A stretch of DNA of 20,969 bases from Leptospiraceae bacterium. GTDB lineage: Bacteria; Spirochaetota; Leptospiria; Leptospirales; Leptospiraceae. The translations under genes were made by a program, and so were the position numbers. Below are positions 1 through 7,864 of the stretch, in pieces (the first letter of the stretch is position 1; each line of letters begins with the position of its first letter). The notes below the pieces were generated by a model. It saw only the letters and a list, made by a program, of their open reading frames with translations. It was not told where the DNA came from and ran no database searches. The stretch is taken from positions 1-20,969 of the forward strand of contig JAIXRB010000146.1 of NCBI GenBank assembly GCA_027485405.1, in the 5' to 3' direction.

Positions 1-227
1 CATCTCAATTCTTTTTCGCCTCTTGGGTATTTGGTGGAAAGAATCTCGGGATCAAATTGGTGGTGGGTTACATTGCAACGTCCGCCACCTGAAATTTTAA
101 CTTTTGCTAAAGGGCTTTTTGATTTTTCTAAAATGTGAACATCTAAGGCATTTTGAACAAGGCTTTTGAGCTGAATAGCGGCAAAACAACCGCTTGCCCC
201 AGCTCCAATAATAGCTACTCTAGGCAA
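1..227 (-). CDS. BaiN/HI0933-family FAD-dependent oxidoreductase, N-terminal part (runs off the window)
   Basis: Only the first 75 codons lie in the window. The translation opens with a dinucleotide-binding strand and glycine motif, VAIIGAGASG (residues 4-13), for FAD binding. It continues to ILEKSKSPLAKVKISGGGRCNVTH; the SGGGRCN(V/L)T block is the hallmark of the HI0933/YhiN (BaiN) flavoprotein family, annotated as NAD(P)/FAD-dependent or aminoacetone oxidases and, in some gut bacteria, as bile-acid dehydratase-like proteins. The physiological substrate here is unknown. No ATG is available: the frame has a stop four codons upstream and then only ATT and TTG, so TTG at 225-227 is chosen. It follows the aminotransferase gene by 9 bp on the same strand, so the two are probably cotranscribed, with no clear Shine-Dalgarno of its own. 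Family call is confident; start and function are not. Confidence 0.82.
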   Translation of the reverse strand, partial: MPRVAIIGAGASGCFAAIQLKSLVQNALDVHILEKSKSPLAKVKISGGGRCNVTHHQFDPEILSTKYPRGEKELR

Positions 228-236
228 AATGAAAGC

Positions 237-1430
237 TTAGAGTAAGACTTCTTTGACCGCATTGATTACATCGTCTTCGTCCTCTTTTGTCATTCCTGCA
301 AACAAAGGAAGAGAGACCGAGCGATCATACATTGCTTTGGCTACAGGAAAGTCCTTACTTTCATAACCAAATGTCTTCTTGTAGTATGGATGCTCAAAAA
401 TGGGAATGAAGTGCAAGCTAGTACCAATATTTCTGTCTTTTAATTCTTCGACTAGAGTATCTCTACCCACTTTAGCTTTTTCCGAATCAATTTTCACACG
501 AAACAAATGCCAGCTATGTTTTCCATCTAGATCTTCTGGGGGAAGGGCCATTCCTGGAATTCCTTGGAAGGTCTCAAGATAACGGTGGGCGATTTCGGTT
601 CTGCGCTTCCAAAACTGGTTGGCTTCCCTCAACTGGACAATGCCCAATGCCGCTTGGATATCTGTTAAGTTGTATTTATAACCTGCATCCACAACTTCAT
701 AGTACCAGCCGGGCCGATTGAAAGCATCTCTGTTGATTCCATGCAAGCGCATTTTTTTAATTCGATCTAGTAGATGACTGTGACGAGACGTAACCATCCC
801 GCCTTCGCCCGTAGTGATACCCTTAGTGGCATAGAAACTGAAAACTGTGAAGTCTCCCCAGGTTCCAATCATTTTACCTTTGTGAATGGCTGGAAAAGAA
901 TGTGCCGCATCTTCAATAACATATAGACCATAAAACTTTGCAAGTTCCAGAATGCCTTCCATATCACAGCTGTATCCAGCTAGGTGAACAGGCATAATTG
1001 CTCGAACTGTTTTTCCTGTCTTTAAGCAAGATAGGAATTTGCCGTCCCATTTGCATCTGGATTGAATCGTATCTTTTAAAGTTGCGACTGTAATGTTATT
1101 AGTAATTGGATCTACATCAGAAAGGATTGGTTCTGCTTTAAAATAACAAATAACTTCTGTGGTAGCAGTAAATGTAACACAGGAAGTAATAACTGCCGAA
1201 TTCTCATCGACTCCAATAGCTTCCAAGGCAAGGTGAAGTCCAGCAGTCGCAGAGTTCACGGCAACTGCCTCTTGAGTTCCAATGAAATGGGCAAACTCGA
1301 TCTCAAACTGCTTGGTTTTTGGACCGCTAGTTACCCAGCCCGATCGCAGAACTTGCGCTACTTCTTCGATAGCTTCTTCTGAGATGGATGGCAAAGCAAA
1401 AGGTAAGTAAGTCTTGCGAGACGTCAGCAT
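237..1430 (-). CDS. DegT/DnrJ/EryC1/StrS-family (ArnB-type) PLP-dependent sugar aminotransferase
   Basis: The 397-residue product has the full length of the DegT/ArnB family, which transfers an amino group, usually from glutamate, to a nucleotide-linked keto-sugar for surface polysaccharide or lipid A sugars. Visible landmarks: the N-terminal SGWVTSGPKT segment (30-39), NSATAGLHLAL (59-69) around the cofactor phosphate, IEDAAHS with the pyridine-binding Asp at 174, and FSFYATKGITTGEGGM, in which Lys203 is the expected Schiff-base lysine. The C-terminus carries the usual HFIPI and SLPLFAGMT blocks. The start ATG at 1428-1430 is preceded by a purine-rich AGAGGGAT that could act as a ribosome binding site at short spacing. 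It is divergent from the adenosine deaminase-like gene and leads into the flavoprotein gene 9 bp downstream. The exact sugar substrate cannot be read from the sequence; no other polysaccharide gene is in view. Confidence 0.88.
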   Translation of the reverse strand: MLTSRKTYLPFALPSISEEAIEEVAQVLRSGWVTSGPKTKQFEIEFAHFIGTQEAVAVNSATAGLHLALEAIGVDENSAVITSCVTFTATTEVICYFKAEPILSDVDPITNNITVATLKDTIQSRCKWDGKFLSCLKTGKTVRAIMPVHLAGYSCDMEGILELAKFYGLYVIEDAAHSFPAIHKGKMIGTWGDFTVFSFYATKGITTGEGGMVTSRHSHLLDRIKKMRLHGINRDAFNRPGWYYEVVDAGYKYNLTDIQAALGIVQLREANQFWKRRTEIAHRYLETFQGIPGMALPPEDLDGKHSWHLFRVKIDSEKAKVGRDTLVEELKDRNIGTSLHFIPIFEHPYYKKTFGYESKDFPVAKAMYDRSVSLPLFAGMTKEDEDDVINAVKEVLL

Positions 1431-1445
1431 ATCCCTCTATACGAC

Positions 1446-1474
1446 ATAATATCCTAGAAAATCCACCATTTTCT
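1446..1474. promoter_or_regulatory. Divergent control region: minus-strand -10-like box and 7-bp inverted repeat
   Basis: The 77 bp between the aminotransferase and the adenosine deaminase-like gene hold a perfect inverted repeat, AGAAAAT-CCACC-ATTTTCT (1456-1474). Beside it, the minus strand reads TATTAT at 1446-1451, a good -10 match about 16 bp upstream of the aminotransferase start codon. The repeat would lie between -10 and -35 of that promoter, a typical operator position. No convincing -35 is seen, and which protein binds is unknown. Confidence 0.35.
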
Positions 1475-1507
1475 GGTTTCTTATGACCATAATGCCAGAT
1501 TTTTTCG

Positions 1508-2914
1508 ATGCTTACAGGCTTTTTAAGAAAGATGAAAAAAATCTTCTTGAAGAGGACTCAATCGGTTTTCAGACTTTCCGAGAACATGCAACTAGCCTTT
1601 TCGGAAGTACTGAATCGTATCCAACTGATTGATAGAGATATAGCTGAACTAAATCGCCACAAGAGCAGAGTTCCTGCGGATCGTAACTTTTCTCCCTCTA
1701 TCCAGATTACTTTTGATAAGCAAATCAACCGCTTGATCAATGAACGAATTGCCTTACTAGAACTCCCTGTTGTAAATCCGCCGGTTTGGCTCTTCCAAGA
1801 CTCTAGTTCGCTTCTATCCAATCAAGGAACCAACGAAAAAGAAGCTAAGTCTCTTCTTGCCGGAGATCTTTCGGTTCCGCAACCAACTGAGCAAGATGTT
1901 ATCAATTTCTTACGAGAGATTCCAAAAACGGAAATCCACCTACATCTCGAAGCTTGTGTCAACAAGCAGACTCTCAAATACCTGTATCAAAAAAACAACA
2001 TACCTGTGACTGACAAAGACTTTGAAGATAAATACAACTTCAAAGATTTAAATGGATTTATCCAAGTATTCTTCTTTGTGCAGGGTTCCGTAAAGGAACC
2101 TTCTGACCTTGGTTATTTTATTGATAGCTTAGCGGAATACATGCGATCGAACAACATTGTCTATGTAGAAGCATTCTTCGCTCCATCAAAGTTCATCCAA
2201 AACGGATTGGATTTTGATGAGATGGTTGAAGTCATGGTAACTCGAATTCGACAAATCGAAGCAAAAGACGGTCTGGTGATTCGTCTGCTAGTAGATGTTT
2301 CTAGGTCATTTGGTCCTCAGAACGCCATGAACAATCTAAAACGAGTTATGGGCATCAAACACAAAGAAATCATCGGCATTGGTTTGGGTGGGGCAGAACT
2401 TATGGGACCCGCTAAAGACTATGCTGAAGTGTTCAAGATAGCTCGTGAGTCTGGTTTGCGAACTGTCGCCCACTCAGGTGAGGACGATGGTCCTTGGGCT
2501 ATCTGGGATGCTGTGAGCTTATGCAAAGCGGAGAGAATCGGACATGGAACTTCGGCTATCCAAGATCCAGAATTGGTTCGCTACATGAAAGAAAACAAGA
2601 TACCTATTGAGATCTGCGTCACTTCAAACGTCTTTACAGGAAAGTACGTCCGCAAAGAGCAAAACCACCCAGTTCGATACTACTATGACCAAGGCCTACC
2701 ACTCTGTATCAACACAGACGATCCTGAGATCTTTGACGTAAACCTAACGTACGAGTACTTTAAACTCTATCGCTTTTTGGACTTTTCTATCAAAGAGATT
2801 TTAGACTTGGTCAGACAAGGGGTCTTTTCCACCTTTCATCCAAACAAAGAAAAACTTTGGAAAGAAATGGAAGATGGAATTGAAAAAGTCAAAGCAAAAT
2901 ACAATCTAACTTAA
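1508..2914 (+). CDS. Adenosine deaminase-family amidohydrolase with N-terminal extension
   Basis: The C-terminal 330 residues carry the complete adenosine/AMP deaminase metal and catalytic set: EIHLHLE (His144, His146), GLGGAE near 292, AHSGED (His322, Glu325), RIGHG (His346), EICVTSN (368-374) and NTDDPE (Asp404, Asp405). Such enzymes hydrolyse the 6-amino group of adenosine or a related purine using zinc. The length, 468, exceeds the usual 330-350 because about 135 residues precede the barrel; this part is helical-looking and charged (around residues 25-85) with no signal peptide that I can see. The first ATG has no clear Shine-Dalgarno; ATG at 1532, after AAGAAAG, or at 1586 are alternative starts. 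The first metal motif reads HLHLEAC rather than the common HVHLDGA. It converges on purB with a 17-bp gap. Deaminase chemistry is likely; the substrate (adenosine, adenine or a modified purine) is not certain. Confidence 0.87.
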   Translation: MLTGFLRKMKKIFLKRTQSVFRLSENMQLAFSEVLNRIQLIDRDIAELNRHKSRVPADRNFSPSIQITFDKQINRLINERIALLELPVVNPPVWLFQDSSSLLSNQGTNEKEAKSLLAGDLSVPQPTEQDVINFLREIPKTEIHLHLEACVNKQTLKYLYQKNNIPVTDKDFEDKYNFKDLNGFIQVFFFVQGSVKEPSDLGYFIDSLAEYMRSNNIVYVEAFFAPSKFIQNGLDFDEMVEVMVTRIRQIEAKDGLVIRLLVDVSRSFGPQNAMNNLKRVMGIKHKEIIGIGLGGAELMGPAKDYAEVFKIARESGLRTVAHSGEDDGPWAIWDAVSLCKAERIGHGTSAIQDPELVRYMKENKIPIEICVTSNVFTGKYVRKEQNHPVRYYYDQGLPLCINTDDPEIFDVNLTYEYFKLYRFLDFSIKEILDLVRQGVFSTFHPNKEKLWKEMEDGIEKVKAKYNLT

Positions 2915-2931
2915 CATCTAATAATCAAAAG

Positions 2932-4236
2932 TTATTTTGTAATTCCCAGCCTTTCGAAAATCACGGGTATTCGCTCTAGATAGGGTTCGATTTGAAAGAT
3001 GGCATCTAAGTCCTCAGACGAAAGCACATGGTTGCATCTTTTATCAGCTAAGAGCCTTTCTTTCAAAGTTACATTTTGGTTTGCCCAAACTTCCATTGCG
3101 TTTTCTTGAACGATGGCATAAGCATCTTCTCTAGAAATTTTTCCTTTCTCGATCAACCAAAGTAGCACTTTCTGAGAAAAAATCAAACCACGAGTTACGT
3201 TCAATGTTCTCTCTGTTGCATCAGGATAGACATGCAAGTTTTCAATTACAAAGGTCATTTTTTCCAAGATATAATCCAACGCTATCGTCGAGTCAGGTAA
3301 AACAATTCTTTCGGCAGAAGAATGAGAAATGTCTCTTTCATGCCACAAGCCTACATCTTGCAAACCTACATTTACATTTGATCGAATAACGCGAGATATG
3401 CCGCTAATCCTTTCACAGATCACAGGATTTCTTTTGTGCGGCATAGCTGATGAGCCTTTTTGTCCTTTCGAAAATGGTTCTTCGACTTCCCTGCCTTCCG
3501 TTTTTTGCAAGAGTCGAATCTCAGTTGCCATTCGATCTAAACTAGCGGCAACAATCCCTAAAATAGAAAGATAGAATGCATGTCGATCACGCGGGATCAC
3601 TTGGGTTGCAATTGGTTCAACGCCAAGCCCCAGTTTGTTCAGAACGAATTTTTCTATATCAGGATCTGTATTGGAATAAGTTCCCACTGCTCCAGAAAGC
3701 TTTCCAAAAGAGACTTGGCTTTTAGCATCTTTTAACCGGGCCAAATTCCGTTCCATTTCTGCAAAAAAGAGGGCAAATTTTAAACCCAGAGTCATTGGCT
3801 CGGCATGGATTCCGTGCGAACGTCCTATGCAAGGTAAGTCCTTATATTCCAAAGCTTTGGCTTTTGTAACCACTAACAATTTTTCTGTTCTTTTGATGAG
3901 TAGGTCGATTGCCTGCACCATTTGCACGCAAAGAGCAGTATCACCAACATCAGACGAAGTTAGGCCGAAATGGACATGCCTTCCTGCTGGACCAATGTAT
4001 GAGTTTAAATTGGTTAAGAAAGCAATCACATCGTGATGAACTTTGGCTTCGATTTCTAGAATCTCGGAAACCTTGAATTTAGCTTTGGTCTTAATTTCAT
4101 TTAAATCGGATTCTGGAATCTCTCCGCGATTGGCCCGAGCTTCGCAAGCGTAGATTTCGATATCTGTCCAAATTCTGAATTTGTTTTCTAAATCCCAAAT
4201 AGCTGAAATCTCGGGATGGCTGTAACGATCGATCAT
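2932..4236 (-). CDS. purB: Adenylosuccinate lyase
   Basis: This 434-residue protein belongs to the fumarase/aspartase superfamily. It shows the three conserved regions expected of PurB: TSSDVGDTA (93-101), RSHGIHAEP (139-147) with the catalytic-type histidine at 141, and the signature loop GSSAMPHKRNP (261-271) with the catalytic serine. HHDV near 68-71 is also typical. PurB acts twice in purine synthesis, splitting fumarate from SAICAR and from adenylosuccinate in the cytoplasm. The length matches the bacterial short form (about 430). The start ATG at 4234-4236 has no strong ribosome binding site but gives the canonical MIDRYSHPEI N-terminus. It is divergent from the SDR gene and convergent with the adenosine deaminase-like gene, placing two purine enzymes tail to tail, though not in one transcript. 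Confidence 0.97.
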   Translation of the reverse strand: MIDRYSHPEISAIWDLENKFRIWTDIEIYACEARANRGEIPESDLNEIKTKAKFKVSEILEIEAKVHHDVIAFLTNLNSYIGPAGRHVHFGLTSSDVGDTALCVQMVQAIDLLIKRTEKLLVVTKAKALEYKDLPCIGRSHGIHAEPMTLGLKFALFFAEMERNLARLKDAKSQVSFGKLSGAVGTYSNTDPDIEKFVLNKLGLGVEPIATQVIPRDRHAFYLSILGIVAASLDRMATEIRLLQKTEGREVEEPFSKGQKGSSAMPHKRNPVICERISGISRVIRSNVNVGLQDVGLWHERDISHSSAERIVLPDSTIALDYILEKMTFVIENLHVYPDATERTLNVTRGLIFSQKVLLWLIEKGKISREDAYAIVQENAMEVWANQNVTLKERLLADKRCNHVLSSEDLDAIFQIEPYLERIPVIFERLGITK

Positions 4237-4286
4237 AGGGACATTTTACGAGTAGAATCTACTGGTTCAACTGGGTTTTTTTAAGG

Positions 4287-4337
4287 TTGCCGAACACTGT
4301 TCTCTGCTATTCTCTTGAAGAAAATTTGTTTAGAAGG
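4287..4337 (+). promoter_or_regulatory. Candidate promoter and ribosome binding site of the SDR gene
   Basis: TTGCCG (4287-4292) and TATTCT (4308-4313) are separated by 15 bp; the -10 box is preceded by TG one base away (TGC-TATTCT), an extended -10 arrangement that tolerates a short spacer. AGAAGG at 4332-4337 is a good Shine-Dalgarno 6 bp before the ATG at 4344. The ribosome site decides the start: the in-frame ATG at 4338 is too close to it, and the ATG at 4287 would place coding sequence over the promoter. The promoter is a visual match only. Confidence 0.4.
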
Positions 4338-4343
4338 ATGATT

Positions 4344-5111
4344 ATGACAAAAGAATTTGAAGGTAAAGTCGCCCTTGTTACGGGAGCCGCTTCCCCCATC
4401 GGACTGGGCAGAGCGATCGCCAATCGTATTGCTTCCCATGGTGCTGATCTAGTTTTAGTGGACCTTGATAAAGAAAAAATTGAACAAGCGGCAAAGGATG
4501 TTGAGTCCGCTTATGGCGTGAAAGCAATCGGCGTTTCGTGCAATGTCACCAAACCAGAAGACTGTGATGCCGCCATTGCAAAAACAAAAGAAGTGTATGG
4601 AAAGCTAGATTTCTTAGTCAACAATGCAGGAGTTCTCAAAGACAATCTTTTGATTCGAATGTCAGAACAAGAATTTGATTTTGTTATGGATGTGAATTGT
4701 AAAGGGGTCTTCCTTATGACAAAATCAGCAAGTAAGCTACTCTTGAAAGCACCAGCCGCAAGAATTGTAAACATTTCTTCAGTTTCGGGCTTAACAGGTC
4801 AACCAGGCCAAGCAAACTACTCAACTTCCAAAGCTGGTGTAATTGCTTTAACTAAGGTTTCCGCCAGAGAGTTTTCTGGAAGAAACGTTCTAGTCAATGC
4901 TGTATGTCCAGGTTTCGTCCAGACAGAAATGACAGGATCTCTTTCAAAAGAAGTCCAAGAAAAACTAACAGATCCTTCTGTTATTCCACTGAAACGTCCA
5001 GGCAAACAATCTGAAATTGCTTCAGCAGTTAAGTTCTTCTTAAGCGAAGACGCTTCTTACATTACGGGGACTTATTTGCGGGTGGACGGGGGAGCGGCAA
5101 TCGGGATGTAG
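4344..5111 (+). CDS. fabG: SDR-family oxidoreductase, 3-oxoacyl-ACP reductase (FabG) type
   Basis: The 255-residue protein is a classical short-chain dehydrogenase. It shows a nucleotide motif TGAASPIGLG (13-22), NNAGV (93-97), Asn118, catalytic Ser146 in NISSVSG, Tyr159 and Lys163 in YSTSK, and the C-terminal GTYLRVDGG block shared by FabG enzymes. These reduce 3-oxoacyl-ACP or 3-oxoacyl-CoA with NAD(P)H. The glycine motif has two more residues than the usual TGxxxGxG, a variant known among FabG-like SDRs. I start it at ATG 4344 rather than at the upstream in-frame ATGs because AGAAGG lies 6 bp before it and homologous N-termini begin with a short lead into GKVALVTG. No other fatty-acid synthesis gene is adjacent, so it may be a FabG paralogue with another ketone substrate. 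Its last 50 bp overlap the M23 peptidase gene on the other strand. Confidence 0.88.
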   Translation: MTKEFEGKVALVTGAASPIGLGRAIANRIASHGADLVLVDLDKEKIEQAAKDVESAYGVKAIGVSCNVTKPEDCDAAIAKTKEVYGKLDFLVNNAGVLKDNLLIRMSEQEFDFVMDVNCKGVFLMTKSASKLLLKAPAARIVNISSVSGLTGQPGQANYSTSKAGVIALTKVSAREFSGRNVLVNAVCPGFVQTEMTGSLSKEVQEKLTDPSVIPLKRPGKQSEIASAVKFFLSEDASYITGTYLRVDGGAAIGM

Positions 5112-7080
5112 GAACTGTTGTTTCTACCTTCTCAACTTTCGGTTTTTTCTTAGTGTTGCTGTTCGTTTTCCCTTTCTCGTATTGCTGTGGTTCAGTCGGA
5201 GTGTTCGTCACAGGCTGAGTCACAGTATTGGTTTTAGGAGGGACAACCTCTATGACAGGTTCTTGCACAACTCTTTCAGGAGCTTTGATTTCGTATTCAT
5301 ATCGAATCGTCGAACTCCAATTTCCCGCATAATCTCGAACGCTTGCTAGGAGTACGTGCTTTCCTGGCTGGTTGTAGTTTTCAGGTTCAAACACCTCAAC
5401 TCTTCCATCTTTTGGAAAATACTCGGCTTTTCCTCGAATTCCATCTACTACGATGTCAAAACCTTCGGGCAAAACTCCAGATCCAATATCTTGAGCTCTC
5501 AAAAGCAGAGTAAAATCCTCTTGGGGGTAAACGGACCGACTCATTGCTTCGTGGACATTTATTGTGGGAGGAGTTTGGTCAGAGAGAACAACAAAAAGTC
5601 CCGTTTTTCGTAACCTAACTTTGAAAAATTGACCCCAAGAACTAAAGGAAGAACCTTTTACTTTCTTAACTTTGCCATCACTCAATACTTCGTAAAGGTC
5701 TGCAGAATTGATGTCCTTTGATTTTGGAACTTTTACATACAAATCATATCCTAAATTGAAATCCTTAAAGTCGGGGCCTATCTCATAAACCGAGGACAAT
5801 TGGTTTAGGCCTTCGGTATTGATTTTCATCTCATCCTTTGAATTTATTTCAAAGTAGCCTTTAGAGAAAATTGCGTTTACTGGAAAGAACAGCTCAACCT
5901 TTGTATCTTTCGATTTAAAGGTCGTATAACGATCAAAATTTACATTGTAAGTCCATTCTTTGGTTATTACGTTTTGGTAATCTTCTTTGTCTCGAAGAAT
6001 AAAGAAAGAAGCAAATGCTTCTTGATTTCCAAGGCCTCTTGCTCGAATTGTAAGTTCTTTCGGTTCCCCTGGCTTGAGTGTTTCAGAATCGATTACACCC
6101 TGTTCTTTTTCAGGCTTGAGTGTTCCCAATAAATCGTTTCCTTCCCGAGCAAATAAATAGTAAGAAAAAGGGTCACCTGAAGGTTTGCTAATTGTACTAT
6201 CATAGATCAAAACATTTTTTCGAGTATGGTTTTTGAGAATTCTAGACAAATCGTAACCTTGTAAAAGCTTTTCGCCTTGGAAAAAATCCAATGTGTAAAT
6301 CCCCAAACGGCTATTATTTGATTTTTGGTGAGTAGAAACCTGGAAACCAACTCTTCCTTGAATGAAGAGCGTTGGGAATTCCGCCAGTTCAAATTTGTTG
6401 GATCCAACAGGTATAAATGGAATGTCTAAAATCTCGTTTTTTCCGTTGATAAAACTTCTGGATGTTTGAGGCGTTATGCGTAAAGAGTCAAAAACGATTT
6501 CTTCGCCTTTTTCATAGCCCAAGCCAAAGTGCAATGGATTGTAGTAAATGTTGTCTTTAAAGATTTCTAAGTGGAGATGGGGAGGTCCAACTCCAGTATC
6601 TCCAGAAAATGCTATGATTTCCCCTTTCTCAACCGAAACAGGTTCTGGTAAATCGATGTCAAAATCGATTCGATCTTTGAATCTTTTCGCCTGCTTTGAT
6701 TTTAAAATTTGTTTTATGACTCGGGGTGCGTATTTTTGTAAGTGTCCAAACCGAGAAGTCATGCCATCGTCATGCTGTAAAAAAACCGCATAGCCAATAC
6801 TGCCCCATTTACGTTGAACTCTGGTAACCTTTCCCTTCGTGATAGCGACAATCGGTACTCCGATTCTTCCCCCCGTTGAGAAATCTTGTCCCATATGGAA
6901 ATGGTTTGTTCGATATTCTCCAAAGGAGCCAGTGATGGCGTTCATTCCTTTTACTGGCCAAGCATATGGCTCTTTTAAAACGAACCCAAAGGGTAGTTCT
7001 ACGGCATAAATGGAGAAGAGCCCAAGAATTGGTAATCCCAACCAGGTAAAGAACCAAATCTTAACGGAAGGAAATGACAT
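5062..7080 (-). CDS. Secreted or membrane-anchored M23 (LytM-type) metallopeptidase with Ig-like and Pro/Thr-rich C-terminal regions
   Basis: A hydrophobic segment at residues 8-27 indicates a signal peptide or anchor, so the protein should act in the periplasm. An M23 domain follows at about 45-185 with a complete zinc site: HMGQD (His62, Asp66), FGHL (His113) and HLHLE (His168, His170). Such domains cut peptidoglycan peptide cross-links or, when degenerate, activate amidases; here no key residue is missing. The 672-residue length is long for the family. The middle region is beta-rich, and around 515-600 a segment (TPPTINV through YAGNWSS) looks like an Ig-like or extracellular beta-sandwich module. 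The last 70 residues are rich in Pro, Thr and Lys. It is the last gene of the minus operon, 1 bp after the crotonase gene, and its 3' end overlaps the SDR gene by 50 bp. The peptidase assignment is firm; the cleavage target is inferred. Confidence 0.86.
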   Translation of the reverse strand: MSFPSVKIWFFTWLGLPILGLFSIYAVELPFGFVLKEPYAWPVKGMNAITGSFGEYRTNHFHMGQDFSTGGRIGVPIVAITKGKVTRVQRKWGSIGYAVFLQHDDGMTSRFGHLQKYAPRVIKQILKSKQAKRFKDRIDFDIDLPEPVSVEKGEIIAFSGDTGVGPPHLHLEIFKDNIYYNPLHFGLGYEKGEEIVFDSLRITPQTSRSFINGKNEILDIPFIPVGSNKFELAEFPTLFIQGRVGFQVSTHQKSNNSRLGIYTLDFFQGEKLLQGYDLSRILKNHTRKNVLIYDSTISKPSGDPFSYYLFAREGNDLLGTLKPEKEQGVIDSETLKPGEPKELTIRARGLGNQEAFASFFILRDKEDYQNVITKEWTYNVNFDRYTTFKSKDTKVELFFPVNAIFSKGYFEINSKDEMKINTEGLNQLSSVYEIGPDFKDFNLGYDLYVKVPKSKDINSADLYEVLSDGKVKKVKGSSFSSWGQFFKVRLRKTGLFVVLSDQTPPTINVHEAMSRSVYPQEDFTLLLRAQDIGSGVLPEGFDIVVDGIRGKAEYFPKDGRVEVFEPENYNQPGKHVLLASVRDYAGNWSSTIRYEYEIKAPERVVQEPVIEVVPPKTNTVTQPVTNTPTEPQQYEKGKTNSNTKKKPKVEKVETTVPTSRLPLPRPPANKSP

Positions 7081-7081
7081 T

Positions 7082-7864
7082 TTAATTGAGGTTGGGTCTT
7101 CGCTTTTCCTTCAATGCAGACATAGCTTCTAACAGATTGTCTATTACTCCAGGTTGGCTAAATGCATCATTAGTGTCTTTTTTGTATTTTTCTAATTTGG
7201 CAATTAAATCAGAATTTAACATGTTTTTGGTGGCTCTAAATGCAGAAGATGGGATTTTGGAAAGAGCATCCAGCTTTTTTAATGAGAGTTTTCGAAGTTC
7301 TTCTTTTGTAGAAGCAATTTCGTCTATGAGTCCAATTTCTTTGGCTTCGCCTGCTTTGAAGATTTTCCCTTCGAGACAAACTTCTGCCCAGTGTCTTGCA
7401 AATACGCACATTTTGATTCTGTCGATAAAACTTCCCGGAAGGGGAAGGCCAACGTTTACTTCCGTAAAACCAATTCGAGCTTTGCTATCTATCATGTATT
7501 TGTAATCACTTGCAACAGTGATGACAGCACCACCCCCCATTGCATAACCCGTAACTTCGGCTATTAACGGTTTGTCGAAAAGGATTAGATCTCCGAAAAG
7601 CTCGACGATTCCTCCTACTTCTGGCAAAAGTTTGTCTTTTGGTGTATTCAAAAGGTTTTCCGCATCGAGACCGTTGCAAAAGAACTTTTCGTTGGAGGAG
7701 GCAAGTATTGCGCCTTTGATTTCTGGGTTTGCTTTTAGTTCGGAAAGAATTGCAGAAAGCTCTTTCATGTTAGAGCCCGTCAAAGAATTTTGATCGTTCG
7801 TTTGGAAGTAAATTATCTCTCCTTTGCCTTTGGATAATTCAATTGTTTCTCGTTTATAATTCAT
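7082..7864 (-). CDS. Enoyl-CoA hydratase/isomerase (crotonase) family protein
   Basis: The 260-residue length fits single-domain crotonases, which act on acyl-CoA thioesters through an oxyanion hole. The first oxyanion-hole segment is FFCNGLDAENLL (61-72) and the second is EVTGYAMGGGAV (103-114). The first catalytic Glu of hydratases corresponds to Glu135 in GFTEVNVGL. The second catalytic Glu, usually in a GGTQRL context about 20 residues later, has no equivalent; the sequence reads LPLPGSFIDRI. This pattern is compatible with an enoyl-CoA isomerase or another crotonase reaction rather than a standard hydratase. Its ATG overlaps the stop of the pseudo-receiver gene by 4 bp (ATGA), and the M23 gene starts 1 bp after its stop, so it is embedded in the signalling/envelope operon rather than a beta-oxidation cluster. 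Confidence 0.87.
   Translation of the reverse strand: MNYKRETIELSKGKGEIIYFQTNDQNSLTGSNMKELSAILSELKANPEIKGAILASSNEKFFCNGLDAENLLNTPKDKLLPEVGGIVELFGDLILFDKPLIAEVTGYAMGGGAVITVASDYKYMIDSKARIGFTEVNVGLPLPGSFIDRIKMCVFARHWAEVCLEGKIFKAGEAKEIGLIDEIASTKEELRKLSLKKLDALSKIPSSAFRATKNMLNSDLIAKLEKYKKDTNDAFSQPGVIDNLLEAMSALKEKRRPNLN

Noticed and set aside
4251..4263. Short palindrome AGTAGA-A-TCTACT in the purB/SDR gap as an operator
   Set aside because: Six-bp arms are expected by chance at this frequency and it does not sit at a recognised promoter.
7086..7505. Plus-strand open frame of 139 codons opposite the crotonase gene
   Set aside because: Lies entirely antisense to conserved crotonase motifs with no own signal.
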